Of a stretch of 61,654 bases of DNA, positions 34,801-39,692 are shown piece by piece (position 1 is the first letter of the stretch; each line of letters starts with the position of its first letter). The stretch lies in the IMG/VR virus record IMGVR_UViG_3300047322_000377, positions 1 through 61,654 of that record; one strand, written 5' to 3'. A program made the translations under genes and the position numbers. Under the pieces are notes generated by a model. It was not told where the DNA came from, did no database searches, and saw only the letters and a list, made by a program, of their open reading frames with translations. This DNA is from a virus.

Positions 34801-35094
34801 GCCTACGCCGACCTGCAACACCTGGCCAAGTACGGCGAGGAAGAAAAGGCCGCCGAGCTGGAACAGAAAGAGGGCGATGCGCTGGCACTGCGCAGCACCT
34901 TGAACAAGGTCAACAAGGACATGTCGCGGATCAATGCGGAAATGAAGCGGGTGCAGGTCGACAAGGAAATGGACGGCAAGACCAAGCGCCTTGAGCTGGA
35001 CCGTCTGCGCTCGATGCGCAACCTGATGACCGAGGAAATCGGCAAGGACTTGGAGCAGCAGAAGACAGCTAAGCGGGCGTCCGGGGGGCAATAA
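22876..35094 (+). CDS. giant polyvalent virion protein, 4072 aa (SLT, ParB, DdrB, helicase, methyltransferase, peptidase)
   Basis: Starts at GTG 22876 with GAGG 9 bases before. Modules in order: lytic transglycosylase (about 55-175, ALAQQESGYD with Glu83); a hydrophobic Gly/Ala-rich part (394-613); a ParB-like fold (826-954, LDGHHQWLA); a helical domain (1351-1431); a DdrB-like ParB domain (1475-1850, VVESGNGRTLG); an SF2 helicase (NGTGTGKT at 2083-2090, DEAH at 2171-2174, QIEGRTYRTGQ near 2581); an N6-adenine methyltransferase (EPSAGHGAI near 2715, NPPF at 2784-2787); an HExxH peptidase (HEMFH 3050-3054); and a long helical C-terminal part. Such polyvalent proteins are ejected with DNA to breach the wall and protect the genome. 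Residues about 1162-1345 are antisense of an HNH gene and about 1851-2030 are overprinted by two other genes. Confidence 0.88.
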   Translation: MAENRFLMSPSATGSTATAPVVPPAPDIQTLPPRSTSTGPLTSSAAVLSKGLLPPPDLQPLFEKYSAEYGVPLNVLSALAQQESGYDANAVGVETQWGKAKGMLQNLDSNAKSLGIDPFNAEQSIAGAARQMRERMDKGYSMDDVVKAHFGGDNRAKWGEKTAAYGQEVLAKASIIGDKMMAGKKTAAPAPGNDLAAIQAEMDAKEPGRYKVIDPADIAQRDQERADIASGKNALGNAIDATQQTAPSPLTLANQDKVNAARQDQPSPLTIANQLRQAAGMAPSADEPYYGDVGGAQYLKQSAKAGAYDLAGAGAKILDAVNPWTFTPSEIATIYKDQPDKYRDYLDHSAGMILNRFAEAMTKKSSATMADLSQEDKDKYGSLEYATTNMDKSALKSPVRVVGDAVRSLPSSVALAVTAFLTRGASVRAETAALEAGASAEAARAVGTQAAMKMASRVGAGSEGGIGYAQQALQSQASGEQTTNAVMDKSPAYQKLLAQGYDQETARAKVIADAAEESGKYAGVVDASVNLVGGEFLGKIISEGGKLIPRIMKGVANEGITETIQSGGEQLGQNVAQRNIDPTQSLSEGVGESMVQGGVVGGLTGGVAAGVLGRNHVEQQQPQARVEPTVGDLNQAQQTPAPEAAPVAEAPAPAPTGPLTRAAQQYVAPEPPAAPAEATPTGEPVTVRSSDGEMAGTLQDYQDHGQGQWTARVLADDGNAYDFTQDDGVQLEHGGQSVTPATEPVPAVAPAPQEDIPTLTDVVAPEAQAAPDYSSMDVPQLRTELKAIATAIKADPKNKVLTKQRSTIEKAIKTGINTADKAPAVTELAGDKINKEWTRFADDSGSLNIPRADMPQIKAEHRGAMTNFLKARGITHTEEEVPASSLKPTQEEFSPAKVKKALGFEGGDRSILISSDNHVLDGHHQWLAKVEGDQPVKVIRLNAPIKQLLDDVREFPSATTANGATAAPVPKVEPTNSLSRTASWAIRDKATGEVVMETFDQKKVDALNTEKYEAVPIQQHLAEVNASIKAGDETGKIKPAETKPAKPASEVPKTATPAAEPASKAAEPASKPLSPQQKAKARAEAQRQAARDRMGGIKEGEQFIPSSDFSYITGGQAYTVDSIDSKGNVYVKRSGSNSGTHLSHADFNVAEHKGVTFTKVESAETNTGGDNAGLDKSTSDRVPGVPGVLDDIPERNAIKEKGYQSLDVDVQRSVLAKVLGAIHDPKVFRGVVERVPVDMVNMLTGQKLTTKSLLNNPAVLRRALTVPLDQPVPVDVGRIIDAMFSARQPVTSAPAVGVGAESVDVGVSEKGNSAVDANVVLQDGNPSNGSSIIVPTKDVGTKQKPAANENKVFTEDAATKARALLKSKLGQLNSGIDPEIVQAGITLAGYHIEKGARSFAAYAKAMAEDLGDMVKPYLKSWYMGVKYDPRAAGFDGMSSAAEVEGFDVNAPATEAKSAPVQTEPATMAKTAKVQTVTTPSGREFDVRSKVVEADSLITSNSADGAVNPAYPKELQPRDRSRSASLSQINDIASNLNPRLLGDSASATDGAPIVSPEGVVESGNGRTLGIQQAYAKNTDGASKYRAWLESQGHDVSGMKAPVLVRERVTPMNADELKAYTGEANERTTLALSSTERAVADGKQLGDLLHLYHGGDVAGSANREFVRAFVGDVASKSDRGALMDGDGMLSQDGRRRIEAALLSAAYDEPSLINDLFESTDSDIKSIGGALLDAAGPWAQMRQEARDGQISQGADITPNLIEAVNLVRQARAQGKSVYELVNQNDIFSGELDQATKDWVGVFYRGASLARARSRATVADALLTYTQLARATQPGTNLFGDPELTGADLLRGTHDKLDRQDAQANQQQGLFGSPSADDQSAGARRADGQRPAPDARGEATQQGSAVNATSPGQRVEPNRPDATAAEPGHAPAVHDEPAAAGRGTGEPGASTEQGRADGQRDQRLPTDGTVAGRESGDQQLHQPNGTFRPTLGTAGGAERAGSGGDSVTGKPVEQERAGHIVETAPATDADEFGQRLAAQKKAAGTATVRGDQANIDKALPLLLEPQRGDVLKAEQRYAVGNGMLLTNGTGTGKTASGMGVIVRSINAGKPNAIVIVPSDKIASDWVKFAKMLGVELKQLTSTSDNGTDGQVITTYANFGANDSLALRDWDQVVADEAHYLSSNEKGEGTGALAKLQGLTGHPDGFYQWVRERNPKEWGDYKAAMNASKEAAVPDSGFSEHQREQLAEAEAKQRDLWAAIEEPAKKAWQDRWAKQQDLPKTLFLSATPFAYVKSVDYAEGYLFDYVPPAERFSNKAEMAGSAYNSGDAREKFFMQHFGYRMRYNKLTAPEAGVDSELMEQGFNQHLKDIGALSGRRLEVPHDYDRKFVMVDDAVGQKIDQGLAYLREHADGKYRKVYDAVMATFDYQKRMYLLESIKAKAVVPMIKDHMALGRKVVVFHDYNKGGGFDPFNAGLASITEADTRALAREAFAARPDIFKKMDLTGLYSPIDTLASAFPDALFFNGTVPKAKRRANADTFNDDTSGKDLIVLQSDAGREGVSLHDTTGQHMRVLINLGMPGKPVAAIQIEGRTYRTGQASDAAFRYLTTGTAWEASAFASKIAERASTAENLALGTDARGLKQAFIDAYNNADDQAPSAEDGKGGKALDRELAANATLTPFQKAKAYYFAQQKNSKRRDQREGTDYFATPEPVGLKMAEWANIQPGDHVLEPSAGHGAIARFFPQQSHVTMVEPSYDLSQRAALANGNARIINDTFESLHRTNKYDAVVMNPPFGNGGKTAIEHVAKAAQHLREGGRIVALIPRGGLTDKRLATFLESDEAQSLHRVATFDLPPSTFERAGTAVNTQVVVLEKHSNPDDAQGIHARTINLSNAESTGELFDRIEHLDVPDRAPSSKPEPKPELIEHVTGKGKRLTGVVRSDLTKDEAKEIDPYTFAKDGGWFIRAKHLGDGNRLSVASPVAEPASHQEVRDAITQGPFGPVVNKLIEAGHIVIHGNVQSLPEGHNVRGVQALTTPDGTVHLVAANLTPENANGVLLHEMFHSGGEQLVGSQRWGELMKRLDGLHRQAEQSTGKARDVFDRARERVQQAQDAGAVADGMTPEEFGAYAIEEHAQLPTAFRKWVDDLVGTVKHWLFSRYGKQLGQVTPAQLRAMAKDALVSMALDKRGELFGKAGTMFSVRLADEFADIKADADATSFSDKIGPVTLPRRMADRWRQLTDNLGLRFRQAAIDRYAPLMRNDHALYGADTLEGSIASSSWVLARMSQAAGGAVDALLHHGRIYLDPKEKVIDLHDNTQGLGDTLKKLGSVAEMTRFMGWIAANRSKRLLGEGRENLFTPAEIEAGIKFSGGKLENGKSRSMLYQQVWKEFQQHRDDVLGIAEQSGIITPEQRATWSDEFYVPFYRVIDDENLGGPSSGGGGLSRQQAYKKLKGGKQHLNDLLENTLLNFHHLIQASLKNQAATQAMANAEQLGIADKTTEAHKDKKASTFVMENGIKQWYNVNDPLTFKAVSALSDPGVNTPSRKIMRGFKRFFTNMTTITPQFVVANAIRDSLAAMATSPTSAIPLKTAFKGALTYGNKRARARMMASGGAFHFGQVYGHGAADFKASLNGSMRTAQVLKDPMLIPNTLMKAWHKYHEVTDFAENMNRAGIWDHNQGKGKLKAAFEARDLMDFSAHGDAGIVKFFTDVVPFLNARIQGLDKLYRSGGKPALKTLFGKGTTSDKQAFARFATVVGALTAFSTLLYLRNKDDEDYRKLEDWQRDTYWPIKIGNSMFFIPKPFEVGSIATMGERLAEQFSDPTVGGDKFASRAMHMLSDTFAMNPTPQAIKPVLELGYNENTFTGRPIEDQSMSRLSPSLRSRPDTTRLAEASSRGIESALDVIGAGNSALSPVQIDHLIQGYLGAVGSTAIGMADTFWRGAQGEELPARSWDEYQPVKRFYKDLTKEDNYTRYGTDFYNALKKSDQAYADLQHLAKYGEEEKAAELEQKEGDALALRSTLNKVNKDMSRINAEMKRVQVDKEMDGKTKRLELDRLRSMRNLMTEEIGKDLEQQKTAKRASGGQ
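26359..26841 (-). CDS. HNH homing endonuclease, antisense inside the giant gene, 160 aa
   Basis: The minus strand encodes a complete nuclease. It has a zinc-finger N-terminus (CVYCG then YCGRRCYG), APEHRWIVEQTLGRELLASE, the HNH core HVHHIDGNTLNNSPENLRVM, then a helix-turn-helix (LFLDGVSLRNIVKDTGHARN). The TTG start at 26841 has AGAAGG 9 bases upstream; an in-frame extension to 26904 is possible. The opposite strand stays open, so the giant protein is translated through it. The giant-frame text here (KVLGAIHDPKVFRGVVERVP) is what the reverse of an HNH core gives. Confidence 0.82.
   Translation of the reverse strand: MQDYICVYCGVTFFRYPDINRLGANTYCGRRCYGLASRKHRVDDATHVNRYRLVERDGKRAPEHRWIVEQTLGRELLASEHVHHIDGNTLNNSPENLRVMDGAEHLREHATLDIDVERLITLFLDGVSLRNIVKDTGHARNTIRGRLVEAGVIAPGVSLR
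28424..28582 (+). CDS. out-of-frame nested gene 1 inside the giant gene, 52 aa
   Basis: ATG 28424 has CCGAGG 7 bases upstream and the frame is +1 to the giant gene. The product begins MTNLIAKTPKPTSNKASSEA and ends QHLMRVVKQRNKGVQ, a normal-looking basic helical protein. Its TAA is directly followed by the ATG of the second nested gene. The giant frame over the same bases is low-complexity linker (DQSAGARRADGQRPAPDARG). Function unknown. Confidence 0.65.
   Translation: MTNLIAKTPKPTSNKASSEAQALMTKVLAHVGQTDSDQHLMRVVKQRNKGVQ
28583..28972 (+). CDS. out-of-frame nested gene 2 inside the giant gene, 129 aa
   Basis: GGGAG lies 8 bases before ATG 28583. Third codon positions are mostly G or C in this frame, as in the rest of the phage, while the giant frame here reads as G/A/T/R/Q/P linker. 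The protein is balanced and helical (QLFTMSQPQLDEALASQAQA, INAYQLMAPLLAENQAISNY, SEQATLLKLLLPLM). It looks like a conserved soluble or virion protein; no family was recognised. The giant frame is presumably the secondary reading here, joining DdrB-like and helicase modules. Confidence 0.72.
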   Translation: MQQVPASVWNQIAQTQPLQNPDMRQLFTMSQPQLDEALASQAQALSKAGQTDSVINAYQLMAPLLAENQAISNYINQTGHSDLRSALPEVLNAPEAVAIASQENPLSKSEQATLLKLLLPLMPTSSVNV

Positions 35095-35293
35095 GGGCCA
35101 CCACCACAATGAGCGCCGGGATCATCATGACCGGCGCTTTGAACAGGCAGATGGCAAGGATGCCAACCGGGAGCCAACCGAACACAATCAGCAGGAAGCC
35201 GCCGAGGCTTTGCCAGTGCGCGGGCACCTGCGTGTAGATAAAAGCACCGATGATGGTTAGTACCACGCCAAGGCCTACGAAATCGGACAGCAT
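35069..35293 (-). CDS. small membrane protein on the opposite strand, 74 aa
   Basis: The start at 35293 is supported by GGAG 9 bases upstream. Almost the whole protein is hydrophobic, with about three membrane segments (VGLGVVLTIIGAFIYTQV, SLGGFLLIVFGWLPVGIL, VMMIPALIVVVALI). It converges on the giant gene and overlaps its 3' end by 26 bases. A lone, oppositely oriented membrane gene between virion and lysis operons is typical of a moron or superinfection-exclusion gene; a holin-like role is also possible. Confidence 0.65.
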   Translation of the reverse strand: MLSDFVGLGVVLTIIGAFIYTQVPAHWQSLGGFLLIVFGWLPVGILAICLFKAPVMMIPALIVVVALIAPRTPA

Positions 35294-35614
35294 AAGGTCG
35301 TGCTCCGGTGGAAAGTGCTGATATGATAGCACTGCCGAATGGTGGCGCCTCCGGGTGTTCATCAGATACGGCTTGGGAACTGGCGCGTGATCCGGCCCCG
35401 AGCCGTCCATGAAGATGACGGCGCATCTGAATGGGCCTCTGAACAGTGATGGCCGCCACTGAATTGCGCTTAGCGGCTGATGTACCCCCTCCGAAACACC
35501 ACTTTCCCCCTCTTTCTATCTGGCAATCAGCCATTACGTCGCCATTTGGTTCCGTAACAGCACCATAGCGACTATTATCTGACCATATTTAAATGGACTG
35601 GCCAGGGGCGCCGC
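35294..35614. other. 321-base control region with hairpins before the lysis operon
   Basis: No gene. A 9-bp hairpin (CGGCTTGGG with CCCGAGCCG, one G-U pair) lies at about 35370-35405. GCCGC/GCGGC can pair around 35451-35478. GTGCT/AGCAC flank ATATGATA-like bases near 35320-35335, perhaps an operator of the minus-strand gene. GGTTCCGTAACAGCACC (35548-35564) is a diverged form of the 17-base operator about 50 bases before the holin start. CCATATTTAAATGG (about 35583) is nearly palindromic. Confidence 0.45.
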
Positions 35615-35995
35615 ATGATTGAAGAGCTGAAACAGGCCGTCGAGGCGACCAAAGACCCGACCACTTATCCGGTGATGACGTATGCCTGGGTGGTGCTGAT
35701 CGCGGCATGGGGCGGTCTGGTGCGCTTTCTGAATTCACGGCGAGAGCGCAAGGAAACGCTCGGCGAATCGCTGGGCACGCTGTCGATTGGCCTGATCACT
35801 TCAGTTTTCGTCGGCGTGCTGACGTTTTACGCCTGTGAAATCGCCAACTTCGAAAAACTAACGACGGCCATTTGCGTGGCGGTTACCGGGCATTTGGGCG
35901 CGCAGGCCATGCAGCTGTTTGAGAAGGCCATGATCAGCCGCCTGAAAGCCTTGTTCAAAGTGATCTTTGGTCCCGACTCGGTAGATACCCTATGA
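35615..35995 (+). CDS. holin, LydA-like, 126 aa
   Basis: Three hydrophobic segments are visible (MTYAWVVLIAAWGGLVRFL, LSIGLITSVFVGVLTFYA, TTAICVAVTGHLGAQAMQLF), with SRRERKETLGESL between the first two. This is the pattern of the LydA/phage_holin_3_3 family. It would form inner-membrane lesions that time lysis. The stop overlaps the endolysin start by 4 bases. Confidence 0.8.
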   Translation: MIEELKQAVEATKDPTTYPVMTYAWVVLIAAWGGLVRFLNSRRERKETLGESLGTLSIGLITSVFVGVLTFYACEIANFEKLTTAICVAVTGHLGAQAMQLFEKAMISRLKALFKVIFGPDSVDTL

Positions 35996-36579
35996 AACCC
36001 CTCTTGATCTTGGCTGACTTCGAACTGGCCGCCGCTACCTTGCGCGTGCCAGTGGCCGCCATCCGGGCCTTTGCTGAAGTGGAGTCGCGCGGCGCCGGCT
36101 TCCTGATGGATGACCGCCCGGTGATCCTCTTCGAGCGCCACGTATTTCGCCGTCAACTGATCGCGCAGGGCACCAATCTGGCCACCGTCACCGACTTGGA
36201 GCAGGCCCGCCCCGACATTTGCAATAAAACCCCGGGCGGCTACGGCTCCAAAACAGCGGAATGGGACCGGCTCGCCGAGGCGATCAAGATCAACCGAGTC
36301 GCCGCGCTGGAGTCGGCCAGCTTCGGGATGTTCCAGATCATGGGCTTCAACTGGAAACGCTGCGGCTATGCCAGCGTGCAAGACCTGGTCAACGCCATGT
36401 TCAAGAGTTCGGCGGCGCACCTCAACAGCTTCGTGCGCTTCATCCAATCCGACGCCAAGCTGCTGAAGGCCTTGCAGGCGCAGGACTGGCCGACCTGCGC
36501 ACGGCTGTATAACGGCGCTAACTACGCCATAAATTCTTATGACACCAAACTCGCCGAGGCCTTTGCCCGGTACAGCTAA
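35992..36579 (+). CDS. endolysin, N-acetylmuramidase (DUF3380-like), 195 aa
   Basis: The pattern VAAIRAFAEVESRGAGFLMD, then PVILFERHVFRRQL, then NRVAALESASFGMFQIMGFN matches the N-acetylmuramidase family. Glu31 in AEVESRG is the probable catalytic acid. There is no signal peptide, so export depends on the holin. It cuts the glycan backbone of peptidoglycan. Confidence 0.88.
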   Translation: MKPLLILADFELAAATLRVPVAAIRAFAEVESRGAGFLMDDRPVILFERHVFRRQLIAQGTNLATVTDLEQARPDICNKTPGGYGSKTAEWDRLAEAIKINRVAALESASFGMFQIMGFNWKRCGYASVQDLVNAMFKSSAAHLNSFVRFIQSDAKLLKALQAQDWPTCARLYNGANYAINSYDTKLAEAFARYS

Positions 36580-36591
36580 GGGGATGACAGC

Positions 36592-37131
36592 ATGGCGGAC
36601 TGGCAGAAGATGTTGAGCACGGTAGCCCCGTGGATTGGCGCGGCGGCTACCGGTGGCGTTCCGGCGCTGGTGGGCATGGCGGCGGTGCAAGTAGGTCAGG
36701 CCTTTGGCACGGACGTGAAGGCGACCACCGACGCGATCGCCCAGGCCATTGGTGGCGCGACACCGGATCAGTTGTTGGCGCTGAAGACCGCCGACAACGA
36801 CTTTGCCGAGAAAATGCAGGCGCTCGGCTTCCAGAATGCCCAAGCCCTGGAACAGATCGCCGCGAACGACCGGGACAGCGCGCGCAAGATGCACACAGCG
36901 GTGCGAGACTGGTCAACCCCGGTCCTGAGTTACATGATCATGGTGGCCTTCTTCAGCGTGCTCTACCTGATCTTGTCGCAATCGATTGATGTGCCGGCCT
37001 CGATGCGCGACGTGGTGATGATGATGATCGGAACCTTGACTGCCGCCTTCACCCAAGTGCTGAACTTTCGATTTGGTACGTCTGCCGGCAGCAAGGACAA
37101 AACGGAAATCCTCAAAGGTCTGCGTCCATGA
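36592..37131 (+). CDS. second holin, GTA_holin_3TM-like, 179 aa
   Basis: An N-terminal hydrophobic/amphipathic stretch (WIGAAATGGVPALVGMAAV), a long polar helix (ALEQIAANDRDSARKMHTAV), then two membrane segments (LSYMIMVAFFSVLYLILS, VVMMMIGTLTAAFTQVLNF) and the FRFGTSAGSKDKTEIL end typical of this holin family. It may act as holin or antiholin together with the LydA-like protein. Confidence 0.7.
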   Translation: MADWQKMLSTVAPWIGAAATGGVPALVGMAAVQVGQAFGTDVKATTDAIAQAIGGATPDQLLALKTADNDFAEKMQALGFQNAQALEQIAANDRDSARKMHTAVRDWSTPVLSYMIMVAFFSVLYLILSQSIDVPASMRDVVMMMIGTLTAAFTQVLNFRFGTSAGSKDKTEILKGLRP

Positions 37132-37631
37132 AGTGCAAGGGCGACTTACCGCAAGCATACCTTCTGGAAAACCTTAAATATGATCCTGATACTGGATTGT
37201 TCGAGTGGAGAACAAGAGAAGGTAATAACCGCAGGAAGGCCGGAGCCATTGGCTATCTAACAAAGAGTGGCTATCTCGTCATAAACCTAGATTACAAGCC
37301 AAGGTTATGCCATCGAATGGCATGGATTTATATGCATGGCGACATAGAATCCGGGATTATCGATCACAAAAACGGAACAAAGAGCGATAACCGACTGGAG
37401 AACCTGAGACTTACCGATCACTCCGGTAATAACGAAAATATACGAAAGGCCAGGAAGCACAATAAGTCAGGATTGATCGGCGCCATGTCCACAGGGAGGG
37501 CCGGCATTTGGAAATCATCAATTCGAGTTCGCGGGGTTATCCATAAGCTTGGCGAATTTGATTCGCCTGAACTTGCATCAAATGCTTATCTAGACGCGAA
37601 AAGATTACTTCATAAGGCGTGCACCATATGA
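37128..37631 (+). CDS. HNH endonuclease with AP2 domain, 167 aa
   Basis: The HNH core is CHRMAWIYMHGDIESGIIDH, then KNGTKSDNRLENLRL, with AP2-like DNA-binding at the C-terminus (RAGIWKSSIRVRGVIHKLGE, then ELASNAYLDAKR). It is clearly richer in A+T than its neighbours, and the low-GC stretch continues about 110 bases into the next gene. It is inserted between the second holin and the DUF1353 gene with 4-base overlaps at both ends, as mobile HNH genes do. Confidence 0.85.
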   Translation: MKCKGDLPQAYLLENLKYDPDTGLFEWRTREGNNRRKAGAIGYLTKSGYLVINLDYKPRLCHRMAWIYMHGDIESGIIDHKNGTKSDNRLENLRLTDHSGNNENIRKARKHNKSGLIGAMSTGRAGIWKSSIRVRGVIHKLGEFDSPELASNAYLDAKRLLHKACTI

Positions 37632-38095
37632 GCGATTTCACGAAGTTTGACGCGCCATTGCTTATTCAGTTCGACAAAAAAGCAAGCGATATTCTTGGTG
37701 CTGATTATTGGAGGGTTGCAAAACCATTCAAATTTTTCATCGGCAGCGAAAACTCTAAACGCTGGATCACTGTGCCGGCCGGCTACTTGACCGACGGCGC
37801 CAGTGTGCCGCGCGCCTTGTGGTCGATCATCCCGCCATGGGGCGCCTACGGCCAGGCCGCCGTTGTGCACGACATCCTGTGTGAATACCTGTCGATCATG
37901 GTCGGCGGCAAACTCACGCCGATCACGCGCGAGCGCGCGGATGAAATCTTTGCCGAGGCCATGACGGTGCTACAGGTGCCGTCGCATGACGTCGCCCTGA
38001 TCAGTGAGGGGGTGAAGCTCTATCGCCTGGCCAGCGGCGTCAGCGCCCCCTCCACTCGCCCGGAAAAGCGCGCGCTCGAAGCGAGTTGGGCGTGA
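37628..38095 (+). CDS. DUF1353 protein, 155 aa
   Basis: The start is ATG 37628, overlapping the HNH stop. The pattern WITVPAGYLTDGASVPRALW, then PPWGAYGQAAVVHDILCEYL is DUF1353, often found next to phage lysis genes; its role is not known. The first 40 codons are A+T-rich while the rest matches the phage, so the 5' end may have been replaced together with the HNH gene. Confidence 0.8.
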   Translation: MSDFTKFDAPLLIQFDKKASDILGADYWRVAKPFKFFIGSENSKRWITVPAGYLTDGASVPRALWSIIPPWGAYGQAAVVHDILCEYLSIMVGGKLTPITRERADEIFAEAMTVLQVPSHDVALISEGVKLYRLASGVSAPSTRPEKRALEASWA

Positions 38096-38643
38096 GCGGC
38101 TTTCTCGATTACCGCGCCTATCCCGACCTGGTGCCGCTGGTGGACGGCCTGCGCAGTCAATGGCAGGCCTTGCGCCAGGAAGCGCGCGCCGAGATAGGAT
38201 CGTTCATCAAGAGCCCCGAGGTCGACATTCAGGACGCCGACGACATTCGCCTGTTCATCTTGCCGCTGAAGTGGCAAGGGCAGACGGTGAATGCCGGGCA
38301 TAACTTGCCGTATGCGGCGGAAATACTGGAGCGCGTACCTGTCACGGCCGAAGCCATCGCCAACCCGCTGGTGGTGTCGGCGATGTTCTCGCTGTCGGTG
38401 CCCGGCCTTGAACTGATCCCGCACATTGATAACGAGGAATGGATCGGCGCCGTGTGGCGCATTCATGTCGGGCTCGATTGCCCGGACGGGTGCGGCCTGA
38501 TGGTCGACGGCCAGGTGCAGGCCTGGCGCGACGGTGAAGCGATCCTATTCGACTCGGCTCGGGTGCAACACTCGGCCTGGAACCGAGGCGCGGCGCCGCG
38601 CCTGATCCTGATCGTCGACGTTAACCGGCGGTTGTTGGTGTAG
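38092..38643 (+). CDS. aspartyl/asparaginyl beta-hydroxylase-like protein, 183 aa
   Basis: GTG 38092 overlaps the upstream stop; TTG 38086 is an alternative. The segment PGLELIPHIDNEEWIGAVWR, then WRDGEAILFDSARVQHSAWN, followed by RLILIVDV, matches the Fe(II)/2-oxoglutarate-dependent hydroxylase fold with two His and an Asp. The target in a phage is unknown. It ends the plus-strand lysis operon and converges with the minus-strand block. Confidence 0.75.
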   Translation: MSGFLDYRAYPDLVPLVDGLRSQWQALRQEARAEIGSFIKSPEVDIQDADDIRLFILPLKWQGQTVNAGHNLPYAAEILERVPVTAEAIANPLVVSAMFSLSVPGLELIPHIDNEEWIGAVWRIHVGLDCPDGCGLMVDGQVQAWRDGEAILFDSARVQHSAWNRGAAPRLILIVDVNRRLLV

Positions 38644-38932
38644 CGGCACAGGGACCGAAATGCCCGGCGCGGCGTGAGCAGGTCCAGCCGGTAGGCGGTA
38701 CGGTGCATTTTTCGGAGGTGGACTTGTGCATCGGCCAGCGAGGGATGCAATTGCATCCCCACGTCTTTAAGCTGCCTCCGCATTGTGGGCACGGCGTGTT
38801 TTCTTCTGGGTTGGCGGCGAGAATCGCGCGCGCCTGCTGGATAGCGTCATTGATTTCGGCAAATGTACACTCGCTGCTGTTCGCGATTACTTCAAGTAGT
38901 TCGCGCGGCACATCAATTTTATTGCTCATCAT
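38621..38932 (-). CDS. zinc-ribbon protein, 103 aa
   Basis: MMSN start; the second ATG (38929) has the better distance to GAGG. The N-terminal part is helical (FAEINDAIQQARAILAANPE), followed by two cysteine pairs (CPQCGGSLKTWGCNC) like small zinc-ribbon proteins of phages (Lar-type or similar). The 3' end overlaps the hydroxylase gene by 23 bases on the opposite strand. Confidence 0.6.
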   Translation of the reverse strand: MMSNKIDVPRELLEVIANSSECTFAEINDAIQQARAILAANPEENTPCPQCGGSLKTWGCNCIPRWPMHKSTSEKCTVPPTGWTCSRRAGHFGPCAATPTTAG

Positions 38933-38944
38933 TCACCTCGTAAT

Positions 38945-39082
38945 TTAAAAGACTTCGATGTCACCGCGCGGCCAGATCAGCCGCGCGGCATACAGGGCTT
39001 CGGCATGGCTGATGCTGTCGCCGCTGCCCATCTGGAACACGGCGAAGCCTGGCACACGCACAAACCACGATTTCTTAGTCAT
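38945..39082 (-). CDS. small conserved-type phage protein, 45 aa
   Basis: Starts at 39082, overlapping the upstream stop (ATGA), so it is translated by coupling. The product KSWFVRVPGFAVFQMGSGDS, then SHAEALYAARLIWP resembles short phage proteins with the EAL-x-x-A-R-x-I-W-P end. Function unknown. Confidence 0.6.
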   Translation of the reverse strand: MTKKSWFVRVPGFAVFQMGSGDSISHAEALYAARLIWPRGDIEVF

Positions 39083-39255
39083 GGCGCGCGGCGGTCGCGG
39101 CTGCTGCTGATCAGCGGTTGTTGTTCGTCCTTCAGCGTCCACAGCCAGGATGCGCCGCACTTGCCGTTGGTGCAGAGGCGGCGCATCAGCGTGCTGAGGT
39201 CACTCAGTGGCTCGCCGCAACCGGGGCAGGGCTTACCTTGTGGGGCTTCAAACAT
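39079..39255 (-). CDS. small zinc-finger protein, 58 aa
   Basis: Begins MFEAPQGKPCPGCGEPLSDL, with C-P-x-C and later C-T-N-G-K-C, a zinc-binding set. It is coupled to the 45-residue gene by an ATGA overlap. A DNA- or protein-binding role is likely but unproven. Confidence 0.6.
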   Translation of the reverse strand: MFEAPQGKPCPGCGEPLSDLSTLMRRLCTNGKCGASWLWTLKDEQQPLISSSRDRRAP

Positions 39256-39297
39256 GGGGTTGCCTTGAGGGTTGGGCGCCGTAGCGCCCGGTTATGG

Positions 39298-39648
39298 TTA
39301 GCGGTAGTTGGTGAACACCCAGTCGCGCACGTCGGGGTCTTCGATGCCAAAGTGCTCGCTGATCAGTTTTTCCACTTCAATGCGTAGCTCGACGCGGGAC
39401 AGGTCATCAAGGTCGATTGGCTCATTGAAGCCGTAGTTGCCGTTCTGGTCGTCGGTCTTTGCCAGGATACGGCCGACGGCAATGTACTTGCCACCCATGC
39501 CGTCGGCGATCACACACAGGCCGTTGTGGTGGTGAACCCCTTTGTACGCGCTGTCGCGGTACGCCTCGATGTCGTCATGTTCAACGTCTAGGCGGTCGTA
39601 TGGCAGCATGGAACCGACCATCACATAGGTATTTGTTTGCGAACTCAT
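39298..39648 (-). CDS. hypothetical phage protein, 116 aa
   Basis: The start is 39648, with GAGGAAACC upstream. Contains NTYVMVGSMLPYDRL, LCVIADGMGGKYIAVGRILA and DWVFTNYR at the end, a recurring unnamed phage protein pattern. Function unknown. Confidence 0.65.
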   Translation of the reverse strand: MSSQTNTYVMVGSMLPYDRLDVEHDDIEAYRDSAYKGVHHHNGLCVIADGMGGKYIAVGRILAKTDDQNGNYGFNEPIDLDDLSRVELRIEVEKLISEHFGIEDPDVRDWVFTNYR

Positions 39649-39692
39649 GCGGTTTCCTCGGTGAGTGGGCGCCATTCGACGCCCTGATTTAT

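Noticed and set aside
35294-35614. tRNA candidate in the lysis control gap
   Set aside because: A strong hairpin exists, but no acceptor/T-arm pattern could be found.
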